Shown piece by piece: positions 52,370 through 60,786 of a DNA stretch of 64,000 bases (its first letter is position 1; every line of letters begins with the position of its first letter). The notes below the pieces were generated by a model. It saw nothing but the letters and a program-made list of their open reading frames with translations, was not told the origin of the DNA and did not search any database. Source of the stretch: an uncultured Chryseobacterium sp. (GTDB taxonomy: Bacteria > Bacteroidota > Bacteroidia > Flavobacteriales > Weeksellaceae); the NCBI GenBank assembly GCA_913778275.1, contig CAJYWN010000008.1:27993-91992 (forward strand), written 5' to 3'. Position numbers and translations under genes: made by a program.

Positions 52370-53590
52370 TTATTTCTTTGAAATTCTGTATAGTTTTCCG
52401 CTGTCTGTTACTGCATATAAATTGCCATCGCTTCCATTTAAAACATCACGAAAGCGCTCTTTTTCATCTGTTAAAAGCCTTTCTTCACCAACAACTTTAT
52501 TATCTTTCATGACAATCCTATTGATATGCTCTCCGCTGAGACAGCCGATCATCAGGTTTCCTTTCCATTCATCAATATTTCCGGTATAAAAAGTAACGCC
52601 GCTTGGAGAGATTACCGGATCCCAATAATATACAGGCTGTTCGGTTCCTGCTTTTTGGGTGGTTCCGTTATTAATTTTTTCTCCTGAGTATTCAATCCCG
52701 TAAGTAACATCTCCCCATCCGTAATTTTTTCCGGCTTTGATTAAATTAATTTCATCACCGCCTCTCGGACCCATTTCCACATCCCAAAGGTTTCCGTTGG
52801 GATCGATCGCCATTCCCTGAGGATTTCGGATTCCGAATGCATAGATTTCAGGCTTAAATCCTGTTTTGCCGATAAATGGGTTTCCTGCTGCCGGCTTTCC
52901 GTCTTTTGTGATTTTTAAGATTTTTCCTAAATAATTATCTGTTCGCTGGGCATATACTCTTGTCTGCTTATCGGATCTTTCTCCCGTACTCACAAATAAA
53001 TTTCCGTCTTTATCAAAAGCGAGCCTGCTTCCGTAATGCTTGTCGCCATCATATGTTGGAGTTGCCCTGAATATAACTTTCACATCAGAGACAGTTTTGA
53101 AATCCGGAGACAATTTTCCTTTTCCTACCGCCGTATGATTTCCGTTTTCATAAGGTTCTGAAAAGCTGAAGTAAATGACATTGTTGGCTGCGAAATCCGG
53201 ATCTAAAGCTACATCGAGCATTCCGCCCTGTCCTTTTGAATCGACTTCTGGAAAACCGTCAATTTTAGAGATCTGCTTTCCATCGGTGGAAACAACATTC
53301 ATATATCCTCTTTTGTCGGTAATTAGTAGCCTTCCGTCCGGTAGATTAATAATTCCCCAAGGTTTTCCCAAATCCCTGCTTAAAACTTCAACCTGATAAG
53401 GCGTTGAGGTTTTTACGGCCTTAATTCTTGTCTGACCGGCAAAGGCGGGCTTATATTCCGGAGAGTTTGGAGCCTTTGTCTCAACGCTTCCGTCACTTCC
53501 TATCTGCTGTGCATTGACCTTGTTTTCTTTGCATGATGCAACAATAAGAAGCAGGCCAACTGCAGAAATGTAAAATTTATTGATTTTCAT
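52370..53590 (-). CDS. PQQ-dependent sugar dehydrogenase-type lipoprotein
   Basis: This 406-residue protein has a lipoprotein signal (LLLIVASC, Cys20) and a six-bladed beta-propeller of the soluble aldose dehydrogenase/YliI (GSDH) family. Visible motifs are WGIINLPDGRLLITDKRG, GGMLDVALDPDF, HYGSRLAFDKDGNLFVSTGERS, RNPQGMAIDPNGNLWDVEMGPRGGDEINLI and GKNYGWGDVTYG. Members oxidise aldoses with PQQ as cofactor. PQQ synthesis genes are not in this window. It is a single gene. Confidence 0.9.
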   Translation of the reverse strand: MKINKFYISAVGLLLIVASCKENKVNAQQIGSDGSVETKAPNSPEYKPAFAGQTRIKAVKTSTPYQVEVLSRDLGKPWGIINLPDGRLLITDKRGYMNVVSTDGKQISKIDGFPEVDSKGQGGMLDVALDPDFAANNVIYFSFSEPYENGNHTAVGKGKLSPDFKTVSDVKVIFRATPTYDGDKHYGSRLAFDKDGNLFVSTGERSDKQTRVYAQRTDNYLGKILKITKDGKPAAGNPFIGKTGFKPEIYAFGIRNPQGMAIDPNGNLWDVEMGPRGGDEINLIKAGKNYGWGDVTYGIEYSGEKINNGTTQKAGTEQPVYYWDPVISPSGVTFYTGNIDEWKGNLMIGCLSGEHINRIVMKDNKVVGEERLLTDEKERFRDVLNGSDGNLYAVTDSGKLYRISKK

Positions 53591-53746
53591 ATTCTTATGA
53601 TGATTGATTATTGTGAAGAATGGAAAAATAATGCCAATAAAACGAATGTCTCAAATATATAATGTCTATTTTTATTTGTTGGAACTTTACGGCTGTAAAT
53701 AATTGTTGAGGTAGCGAATACTTTTCAATAACAAATATATCTTTCG

Positions 53747-53754
53747 TATTTTTG
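53747..53754 (+). promoter_or_regulatory. Candidate uvrB promoter -7 box
   Basis: TATTTTTG matches TAnnTTTG, leaving a leader of about 19 bases before the uvrB ATG. I see no clear LexA-type palindrome beside it. Confidence 0.5.
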
Positions 53755-53776
53755 TTAGATAAGATCACAATTTTCT

Positions 53777-55768
53777 ATGCAATTCAAACTTCAATCAGAA
53801 TATAAACCTACCGGTGACCAGCCTCAAGCTATCGAAAAGCTTACTGAAGGCATTAAAATCGGTGAAAAATACCAGACGCTTCTCGGAGTTACCGGTTCGG
53901 GAAAAACCTTTACGGTAGCCAATGTGGTTCAGAATGTTCAGAAGCCGACATTGGTTCTGGCCCACAACAAAACATTGGCAGCACAGCTGTTCATGGAATT
54001 CAAGGAATTTTTCCCTGAAAATGCGGTTGAATACTTTGTCAGCTATTACGACTATTATCAGCCGGAAGCTTACATTGCCACTACCGGAACTTATATTGAG
54101 AAAGACCTCAGCATCAATGAGGAAGTTGAAAAATTAAGACTTTCCGCTACGGCAAGTTTGCTTTCAGGGCGAAGAGATGTTTTAATTGTAGCATCAGTAT
54201 CATGTATTTATGGTATCGGAAATCCTACTGAATTTCATAAATCATTAATTTCTATTGCCATTGGAGAGAAGGTAACGCGGACTGCACTTCTTCATTCTTT
54301 AGTTAATGCTTTATATTCCAGAACATTAAATGAGTTTCAAAGAGGTACATTCAGAGTAAAAGGAGATGTTATTGATGTTTTCCCTGCTTATGCTGATAAC
54401 GCCGTAAGAATTCAGTTTTTTGGGGATGAAATTGAAAAAATCCAGAGTTTTGATCCCGTTTCCGGAAATGTAACTTCGAATTTTGAGCAGATTCAGATTT
54501 ATCCTGCCAACCTTTTCGTAACGTCAAAAGAAACGCTGAACGGCGCCATCCGGAACATTCAGGATGATCTGGTAAAACAGGTTGACTTTTTTAATTCGAT
54601 AGAAAAACCTTTAGAAGCTAAAAGATTACAGGAAAGAACCGAGCTGGATCTTGAGATGATTAAAGAACTGGGATATTGTTCCGGAATTGAGAACTATTCG
54701 AGATATCTCGACGGCAGATTACCGGGTACAAGGCCTTTCTGTCTTCTTGATTATTTTCCAAAAGATTATCTGATGGTAATTGATGAAAGCCACGTTACCG
54801 TTCCGCAGGTTCATGCCATGTACGGCGGAGACCGAAGCCGAAAGGAATCTTTGGTAGAGTATGGTTTCCGGCTTCCCGCCGCGATGGATAACAGACCTTT
54901 GAAGTTTGAAGAGTTTGAAGCTATTCAGAACCAGGTTATTTACGTTTCCGCTACGCCTGCAGATTATGAACTGGAAAAGACAGGCGGAGCTTATATTGAG
55001 CAGATTATCCGCCCGACCGGACTTCTGGATCCTATCATTGAAATAAGACCAACCATTAATCAGATTGATGATTTAATGGAAGAAATTCAAAAAAGGGCTG
55101 ATCTCGACGAAAGAGTTTTGGTAACAACTCTCACCAAGAAGATGGCGGAAGAATTAACCAAATATTTTACAAAATTCGGAATCAGAACAAGATATATCCA
55201 CTCTGATGTTGAAACCCTGGAGCGTATCCAGATCATGCAGGACTTAAGAGTAGGTCTTTTTGATGTCCTCATCGGTGTGAATTTATTGCGAGAGGGTCTT
55301 GATTTACCGGAAGTTTCCCTGGTAGCCATTCTGGACGCCGATAAGGAAGGGATGCTGAGAAGCCGAAGATCCATGATCCAGACGGTAGGCCGGGCCGCAA
55401 GGAACCTGAATGGCCGGGCCATTATGTATGCCGATAAAATCACCAAATCCATGCAGGCCACCCTGGATGAAACCGAATACCGCAGAGCCAAACAAATGGA
55501 ATATAATAAACAACACGGAAAAGTTCCTGTTGCTCTAAACAAGAAAATATCTGAAAGCTTAGTCGGAAGAACAAAAGACTTCCCGGACGAAAAATATACC
55601 CAGAAGGAGATTCTCCAGAAAGTTGCAGAAGCCAAAGCCAGCTATACTACCGAAGATATCGAAAAGGTAATTGCGCAGAAACAAAAGGAAATGGAATCTG
55701 CTGCGAAAAATCTGGATTTCATTAAAGCTGCCAAATTAAGAGATGAAATTGCTGCTTTAAAAGGATAA
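53777..55768 (+). CDS. uvrB: UvrB, excinuclease ABC subunit B
   Basis: This 663-residue helicase-like protein verifies damage in nucleotide excision repair. It has Walker A GVTGSGKT (37-44), the beta-hairpin segment EYFVSYYDYYQPEAYI (near 84-99), a DESHVT Walker B motif, helicase motifs V and VI (GVNLLREGLDLPEVSLVAILDAD split; QTVGRAARN) and a C-terminal UVR motif (KEMESAAKNLDFIKAAKLRDEI) that binds UvrC. Length is standard. uvrA and uvrC are not present. A 16-pair hairpin follows. Confidence 0.98.
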   Translation: MQFKLQSEYKPTGDQPQAIEKLTEGIKIGEKYQTLLGVTGSGKTFTVANVVQNVQKPTLVLAHNKTLAAQLFMEFKEFFPENAVEYFVSYYDYYQPEAYIATTGTYIEKDLSINEEVEKLRLSATASLLSGRRDVLIVASVSCIYGIGNPTEFHKSLISIAIGEKVTRTALLHSLVNALYSRTLNEFQRGTFRVKGDVIDVFPAYADNAVRIQFFGDEIEKIQSFDPVSGNVTSNFEQIQIYPANLFVTSKETLNGAIRNIQDDLVKQVDFFNSIEKPLEAKRLQERTELDLEMIKELGYCSGIENYSRYLDGRLPGTRPFCLLDYFPKDYLMVIDESHVTVPQVHAMYGGDRSRKESLVEYGFRLPAAMDNRPLKFEEFEAIQNQVIYVSATPADYELEKTGGAYIEQIIRPTGLLDPIIEIRPTINQIDDLMEEIQKRADLDERVLVTTLTKKMAEELTKYFTKFGIRTRYIHSDVETLERIQIMQDLRVGLFDVLIGVNLLREGLDLPEVSLVAILDADKEGMLRSRRSMIQTVGRAARNLNGRAIMYADKITKSMQATLDETEYRRAKQMEYNKQHGKVPVALNKKISESLVGRTKDFPDEKYTQKEILQKVAEAKASYTTEDIEKVIAQKQKEMESAAKNLDFIKAAKLRDEIAALKG

Positions 55769-55770
55769 AA

Positions 55771-55805
55771 AGTTTTCGGCGGCGGCTTCGCTGCCGCCGA
55801 AAACT
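55771..55805 (+). terminator. GC-rich terminator after uvrB
   Basis: AGTTTTCGGCGGC pairs with GCCGCCGAAAACT and the stem extends inward three pairs (one G-T wobble) to a TTC loop. It resembles the hairpin after the next gene in sequence. Confidence 0.8.
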
Positions 55806-55837
55806 TAAAAACACAATACTTAACCAACTATAATCAA

Positions 55838-56212
55838 ATGAAAAAAGTAACAGGCATCGGCGGAATATTCTTCAAATGCAAAGATCCGAAAGCTTTGAAA
55901 GAATGGTACAAAACCCACTTGGGAATTGATGTAAACGAATACGGCGCAACTTTCAATTGGAAAGACATGGCCGATTCAAATTCAAAAGGTTCACTTACAT
56001 GGAGCCCTTCTCCTGAAACAACAAAGTATTTTGAGCCTTCGACAAGAGAATTCATGATTAACTATACCGTCGACAATCTGGAGGCGTTGGTTGAAGAACT
56101 GAAAAAGGAAAATGTTGAAATTTTAGACGAAATCGCAGCGTATGATTTTGGAAAGTTTATTCATATTCTTGATCCTGAAGGCAATAAAATAGAACTTTGG
56201 GAGCCTATGTAA
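55838..56212 (+). CDS. VOC-family (glyoxalase/bleomycin resistance fold) protein
   Basis: This 124-residue protein has the paired beta-alpha-beta-beta-beta modules of the VOC superfamily: TGIGGIFFKCKDPKALKEWY at the start and FGKFIHILDPEGNKIELWEP at the end, with Glu in IELWEP as a likely metal ligand. Chemistry in this superfamily varies (glyoxalase, dioxygenase, antibiotic binding), so no substrate is assigned. It sits between two similar hairpin terminators and is transcribed alone or by read-through from uvrB. Confidence 0.88.
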   Translation: MKKVTGIGGIFFKCKDPKALKEWYKTHLGIDVNEYGATFNWKDMADSNSKGSLTWSPSPETTKYFEPSTREFMINYTVDNLEALVEELKKENVEILDEIAAYDFGKFIHILDPEGNKIELWEPM

Positions 56213-56228
56213 TTCAAAGTATTTAAAA

Positions 56229-56259
56229 TTTTCGGCGGCACCTTTGGTGCCACCGAAAA
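56229..56259. terminator. Terminator after VOC gene
   Basis: A 14-base-pair stem with one mismatch (TTTTCGGCGGCACC / GGTGCCACCGAAAA) and a TTT loop, with A/T runs on both sides, lies between convergent genes. Confidence 0.8.
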
Positions 56260-56300
56260 CTCTTTATCAAATATAAAATTTGTAATCTTCTGTTAATTTT

Positions 56301-56537
56301 TTATCTTCTTATAAGACCGGAACGAATTGGAGCTAATAAATCCATCAGGCCATTCAGCTTTATTTCATAGATGGTTGACAGCTGCATTCCCAATTTTCCT
56401 TTCGGCATCCCCTGACGCTGAAACCATTCCAGATAACTTATCGGCAGATCGGCCAATATAGTTCCCTGATATTTTCCGAAGGGCATTTTAGCTTCACAAA
56501 TTTCTCTCAATATTTCCGGATTTATACCATTTTCCAT
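56301..56537 (-). CDS. DUF3820-family small protein
   Basis: With ATG 56537 the product has 78 residues; an in-frame TTG at 56546 lies inside the upstream gene. The motif MPFGKYQGTILADLPISYLEWFQRQGMPKGKLG (split across about 18-50) is typical of PF12843/DUF3820, small proteins related to a putative quorum-sensing-regulated virulence factor and to a helical domain also found with exonucleases. It starts one base after the AI-2E-type gene stop. No function is known. Confidence 0.82.
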   Translation of the reverse strand: MENGINPEILREICEAKMPFGKYQGTILADLPISYLEWFQRQGMPKGKLGMQLSTIYEIKLNGLMDLLAPIRSGLIRR

Positions 56538-56538
56538 C

Positions 56539-57624
56539 TTATACAATTAAATTAATTTTTTCTTCCAGCTCGTCATCTTTATCCGGAAGCTTGAGATCCG
56601 GCGTATCATCATCAGAAAATTCATTCCGGTATACCTGAATCAGCAGCAATGTTAAAGATATTAGAATTGGCCCGAAAACCAACCCCATAAAGCCGAAAAG
56701 ATTCATTCCCATGATAATTCCGAATACCGTATTTAATGGATGAATATCCTCTAACTTTTTTAAGAGGGTAAAACGTAAAACATTATCTGTTAATCCTACC
56801 ACTACCATACAATACGCCGCCAGCCCCAGCCCGGTTCCCGTATCTCCTTCTGCGATCATGTAGATACAGATCGGCACATAGATAATAGCCGCACCCACTA
56901 CAGGAATCATAGATGCCGCAGCTGTTAAGGCGAACAATAATACAGGGCTAGGTGCTCCAAAGATAAAATATCCTATAAGTGCAACAATTCCCTGTCCGAG
57001 AGCTACAACGGGAATTCCTATCGCATTGGCCATAATAAGTTTCCTCATCTTCTCGCCGATTAACGATACATTTGATCTTTTCAGCGGTGCCGAAGAGGAT
57101 AATATTCTCTCGAAGAACCTCGGTTTTTCCAGCATGAAATAAAGAATAAAATACATGGATATTACAACCGTTAAGGTATTAAATGTACCGCTTAAGGCTT
57201 TTGTTGAAAATTGTCCGACATTGTTTTTAAGTTTATCCATATTTTCTTTGCTCAAAATATCAAATCCTACCTTAGAATAAATGTAGGTGTGAATTTTTTC
57301 GAGAAAGACATTAAACTTATCCATATAAGCCTGAGCATTCCCAAGCTTTTCAATAAGAAGATCTCCGATAAAATAAATAGGAAGAATAAGAACAATAAGA
57401 CTGGCAAACATTAAAGCCAGTGCAGAAGCCCAGGGTTTCCATTTTTTTTCTTCCTGAAGATAAAAATTGTACTTCCTGCAGACCACATAAATGGTGATTG
57501 CTCCTAAAACGGAGGGAATAAAAAGTGCAAGATTAAAGCAGATCAGGCCTGCCAAAACGATAATTATGGCAAGCAGGGAAACCTGTTTTATTTTGACACT
57601 GCTTATTTGTTCTTCTTTGTTCAT
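56539..57624 (-). CDS. AI-2E-family transporter (PerM-like)
   Basis: This 361-residue protein has about eight membrane segments in the arrangement of PF01594: paired N-terminal helices, a cytosolic-side helical domain (about 100-165) and a C-terminal bundle with PVVALGQGIVALIGYFIFG and AAASMIPVVGAAIIYVP, family hallmarks. Members export AI-2 or act as sodium/proton antiporters. No luxS is present here, so the AI-2 role is unproven. Its ATG overlaps the stop of the preceding gene (TAATG). Confidence 0.9.
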   Translation of the reverse strand: MNKEEQISSVKIKQVSLLAIIIVLAGLICFNLALFIPSVLGAITIYVVCRKYNFYLQEEKKWKPWASALALMFASLIVLILPIYFIGDLLIEKLGNAQAYMDKFNVFLEKIHTYIYSKVGFDILSKENMDKLKNNVGQFSTKALSGTFNTLTVVISMYFILYFMLEKPRFFERILSSSAPLKRSNVSLIGEKMRKLIMANAIGIPVVALGQGIVALIGYFIFGAPSPVLLFALTAAASMIPVVGAAIIYVPICIYMIAEGDTGTGLGLAAYCMVVVGLTDNVLRFTLLKKLEDIHPLNTVFGIIMGMNLFGFMGLVFGPILISLTLLLIQVYRNEFSDDDTPDLKLPDKDDELEEKINLIV

Positions 57625-58355
57625 TATTTATTCAGAATTATTTGTCTTGGTTTTCCCAGGTAAGCGCAATATGCGGAGTACATAACCGCCATGATAAAAG
57701 GAGCTGTTAAAATAACTCCGATAAAGCAAAGGACAATCCCTGCCATAGAAATCAAAAACCCAATGATGGTAACACCAAGAAAAGTGCCGTAATTTTCTTT
57801 TACAATAGTGAATGATTTTCCTAAGGCGTCTGTCGCAGAAGCATTTTCAAAAAGTAAAATAGGATAACCCAGCATCAGAAACGGATATACAAATACGATC
57901 GGCAGCACACAAAGCGAAAGAGCAACCGTTGAGATAATCCACGAAAGCAAGGCATAAATAAGAATATTAACAAAGTTCTGCCTATAGCCGATAAACAAAT
58001 CGGAAAATTCAATCGCGTTTTTGGTGTTGTATTTATTGATCATATAAATCAACCCTACATAAAGCGGAGCAAGGAGCAATCCTAAAAGCCCAGAAAGAGT
58101 GATGTACAGCGGAAATCCAGGAGCATGCCAGTAATTGAAATCATAATCGCCGCTATCCCTCATTTCTTCTATCATTGAGGCAGAATTGAAGCCTGTAATG
58201 GTTTGGATTAAAAACCCTAAAATTAGGTAAACGATCATTGCTATAATAGCGTATAGGAAAACGCCTTTATACATTTCAAAAGCATGAGAAATTATAGAGC
58301 CCGTATTTCTTTCCGGAACAGAGCCCTGCTGTTCAAATTCATTGAATTCTGACAT
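57624..58355 (-). CDS. Polytopic membrane protein, unknown function
   Basis: With ATG 58355 this 243-residue protein has a polar N-terminus (SEFNEFEQQGSVPERNTG) and about five membrane segments. Its layout resembles the membrane gene at 22.4 kb and the neighbour at 58.4 kb: YKGVFLYAIIAMIVYL at the start and a C-terminal GIVLCFIGVILTAPFIMAVMYSAYCAYL, a pattern seen in DUF975/DUF2189-type proteins. Its stop overlaps the AI-2E-type start by one base, implying translational coupling. Confidence 0.75.
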   Translation of the reverse strand: MSEFNEFEQQGSVPERNTGSIISHAFEMYKGVFLYAIIAMIVYLILGFLIQTITGFNSASMIEEMRDSGDYDFNYWHAPGFPLYITLSGLLGLLLAPLYVGLIYMINKYNTKNAIEFSDLFIGYRQNFVNILIYALLSWIISTVALSLCVLPIVFVYPFLMLGYPILLFENASATDALGKSFTIVKENYGTFLGVTIIGFLISMAGIVLCFIGVILTAPFIMAVMYSAYCAYLGKPRQIILNK

Positions 58356-58429
58356 GGTGTTAAATTTTAATGTTGTTTCTACCAAATTTAATTTTTTTTA
58401 GCAGAAAATCCATTAAAAACTATATGAAA

Positions 58430-59152
58430 TTAATTTTTCTCCGAAAAAATAACTTTATAAAGTGAATAAATCATCGCATTCCAGAAAGGAAACGTAAATA
58501 ATCCTCCCACAAAGAATAACAGAAACCCGATATATTTAAAAATAACCGCGACGATCACACAAACAATTATTTCAGTAAAAAACAGCTTCAATGCCTGAAA
58601 GTGCAGTGAAATAGATTGAAAAATAGATTTGTTCATAAAAAACATCATCGGTGCCACGAATATAGTAATGCAAACCCAGACTATTCCGAGAATAATGGTC
58701 TGCGCACTGTATGCGAAAATAAAATACCAGAAAATATAGTACCCGATATATTTGAAAAAATTGGTCCCGTTGTAGCCCACAAAAAGATCACTAAGACCAA
58801 TCTGTTCCCCAAGATCCATTTTCCTGTAAAGCTGATAAAAACCCAAATTTAAAGGATACAGGAAGATATGCGTTCCTATCATCCATAAAGAGAAATCCTG
58901 GAAATTATCGGTTAACAAAAGCTTCTGCAGCTGTTCCGTGTACACCTGAACGCCTTCTTTTGCATATTTTGCAGTTTCCATATAGCCATTCAGAATATCG
59001 TACCTGGCATCGCAAAAAAAGAATACCGTCATCAGAATTCCAAAATACATGATGGAAAACATCAGCTGAAAAACCAATGTTTTATTCCAATAGAAAAATG
59101 CCTGCTTCAGTATAAAATCAAGACCCGGTTTCTGAGGATATTTATTTTCCAT
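58430..59152 (-). CDS. Polytopic membrane protein, unknown function
   Basis: This 240-residue protein has about five membrane segments, starts with a polar MENKYPQKPGLDFILKQAF, and ends in GGLFTFPFWNAMIYSLYKVIF, similar in position and spacing to the C-terminus of the next gene downstream. A cytosolic-like motif KMDLGEQIGLSDLFVGYNG matches the neighbour's AIEFSDLFIGYRQN, so the two are diverged paralogues. It is divergent from pabB. Function is unknown. Confidence 0.75.
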   Translation of the reverse strand: MENKYPQKPGLDFILKQAFFYWNKTLVFQLMFSIMYFGILMTVFFFCDARYDILNGYMETAKYAKEGVQVYTEQLQKLLLTDNFQDFSLWMIGTHIFLYPLNLGFYQLYRKMDLGEQIGLSDLFVGYNGTNFFKYIGYYIFWYFIFAYSAQTIILGIVWVCITIFVAPMMFFMNKSIFQSISLHFQALKLFFTEIIVCVIVAVIFKYIGFLLFFVGGLFTFPFWNAMIYSLYKVIFSEKN

Positions 59153-59186
59153 TTAAAAATTTTGTGCAAAAGTAAACATCAATAAT

Positions 59187-59194
59187 TACTTTTG
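59187..59194 (+). promoter_or_regulatory. Candidate pabB promoter -7 box
   Basis: TACTTTTG matches TAnnTTTG exactly, with TTTG at 59161-59164 upstream. It ends four bases before ATG 59199, so the message would be leaderless if that start is used. Confidence 0.5.
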
Positions 59195-59198
59195 CGGA

Positions 59199-60176
59199 AT
59201 GTTTTCAGCGAATCATCAAAAATTTATGGAAATGGATGAACTTTCACTCCGGAAAGTTCCCTACTTTTTCATTGTCGACTTTCTTGCGCAGAACGTTGAA
59301 GTATTTAAAGAAGATAAAATTGAAAAATCAAGCTTATTAATTGATTTTCAAAGCTTTTCAAATACAAAAAAACAACAGCCACTATCAAAAAACATTGAGT
59401 GGAAATCATTCCCGGAAACGTTGGAAAACTTTAAAATCGGTTTTGATAAAGTGCAGAAAAATATTCGCTTCGGAAACTCCTATCTGGTAAATTATACACG
59501 GAAAACCAAAATTGAGACGAATTTAACCCTTGAAGAAATCTTTTATCATTCTTCTGCCAAATACAAAGTTTTTTATAAAGATTTTTTTGTATTTTTTTCT
59601 CCTGAAACTTTCGTAAAGATTATTGACGGAAAAATCCTTACCCATCCCATGAAAGGCACTATTGACGCCTCAGTGGAAAATGCGGCAGAGGTGTTAAGAA
59701 ATGATATCAAGGAAAAAGCAGAGCACTACACCGTTGTCGATCTGCTTCGTAATGATCTCAGTATGGTGGCGGATGACGTGAAGGTAGATAAGTTTCAGTA
59801 TCTTGATTTCATTAAAACCAAGCAAAAGGATCTGTATGCAATGAGTTCGGAAATTTCAGGGATTTTAAAACCCGAATTTGACGGAAAAATGGGCAGCATC
59901 ATGAAAAAATTACTTCCGGCTGGTTCTATTTTAGGCGCTCCTAAGCCCAAAACTCTGGAGATCATCCTTGATGCGGAAGGCTACGAAAGAGGATATTATA
60001 CCGGCGTCTGCGGCTGGTTTGACGGCAAAAACCTGGACAGCTGCGTGATGATCCGTTTTATAGAAAAAGAAGGCGATCAGCTGTATTTTAAAAGCGGAGG
60101 TGGAATTACCCACATGAGTAAGCTCGAAGATGAGTACGAAGAAATGAAAAATAAAATTTATGTCCCAATTCATTGA
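59199..60176 (+). CDS. pabB: PabB, aminodeoxychorismate synthase component I (short form)
   Basis: PabB converts chorismate to 4-amino-4-deoxychorismate for folate. The 325-residue protein is the C-terminal catalytic core only, without the usual N-terminal subdomain. Motifs are HPMKGTIDASVENAAE, VDLLRNDLSMVADDVKVD, PAGSILGAPKPKTLEII (the conserved GSxxGAPK) and YYTGVCGWFDGKNLDSCVMIR. It overlaps pabC by 17 bases. The glutamine amidotransferase subunit (pabA/trpG) is not here. Internal ATGs at residues 10 and 12 are alternative starts. Confidence 0.92.
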   Translation: MFSANHQKFMEMDELSLRKVPYFFIVDFLAQNVEVFKEDKIEKSSLLIDFQSFSNTKKQQPLSKNIEWKSFPETLENFKIGFDKVQKNIRFGNSYLVNYTRKTKIETNLTLEEIFYHSSAKYKVFYKDFFVFFSPETFVKIIDGKILTHPMKGTIDASVENAAEVLRNDIKEKAEHYTVVDLLRNDLSMVADDVKVDKFQYLDFIKTKQKDLYAMSSEISGILKPEFDGKMGSIMKKLLPAGSILGAPKPKTLEIILDAEGYERGYYTGVCGWFDGKNLDSCVMIRFIEKEGDQLYFKSGGGITHMSKLEDEYEEMKNKIYVPIH

Positions 60177-60786
60177 AAGTATAAAGATTGAAGATCAGGA
60201 AATCTTCTTATTGGAGTTACATCAGAAACGTGTAGATGCAACTTTTGCCCACTTCGGAAAAGAGGGCACAATTGACCTTGCCAAAATCTACAAGCACCTG
60301 CAACACGATGAGGACGGCCTTTTCAAACTGAGAATTGTATATGATCTGGATAAAAGAATCCGGACCCAGATGATTCCCTACGCCATTCCAGAGATTGATA
60401 GCTTCCAGCTGGTGGAAAACAACAGTTTCGACTATTCTTTTAAATTTGAAGACCGCAAGGAGCTGGAAAAAATGAAGATGAAAGCCAGAGCCGAAGAAAT
60501 CATCATTGTTAAAAATAATCACATTACCGATACCTCTTATTCGAATATTCTTTTCTTAAAGGGAAAGGAGTGGTTTACTCCAAATTCCTATCTTTTAAAC
60601 GGAGTACAAAGACAGCATCTTTTAAGAAAAAAAGAAATAAAAGAAGCGGAAATCACCCTTCAAAACATCAAAGAATTTTCTCATTTCCAGATCATTAACG
60701 CCCTGAATGATTTTGATGAAAATTTTATCTACTCTATTGACAGGATCATCAATTTACCTGGGAACGAAGAATATGACGATCTTTAA
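60160..60786 (+). CDS. pabC: PabC-like class IV aminotransferase (aminodeoxychorismate lyase)
   Basis: This 208-residue fold-type IV PLP enzyme follows pabB with overlapping frames, which strongly suggests it is the lyase that splits aminodeoxychorismate to 4-aminobenzoate and pyruvate. Visible features are an early HQKRVDATF, a PLP-lysine candidate in EKMKMKARAEEIIIV, and the ITDTSYSNILFLKGKEWFTP motif near 123-142. It is shorter than E. coli PabC (269 residues). The lyase call relies on context as well as fold. Confidence 0.88.
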   Translation: MSQFIESIKIEDQEIFLLELHQKRVDATFAHFGKEGTIDLAKIYKHLQHDEDGLFKLRIVYDLDKRIRTQMIPYAIPEIDSFQLVENNSFDYSFKFEDRKELEKMKMKARAEEIIIVKNNHITDTSYSNILFLKGKEWFTPNSYLLNGVQRQHLLRKKEIKEAEITLQNIKEFSHFQIINALNDFDENFIYSIDRIINLPGNEEYDDL

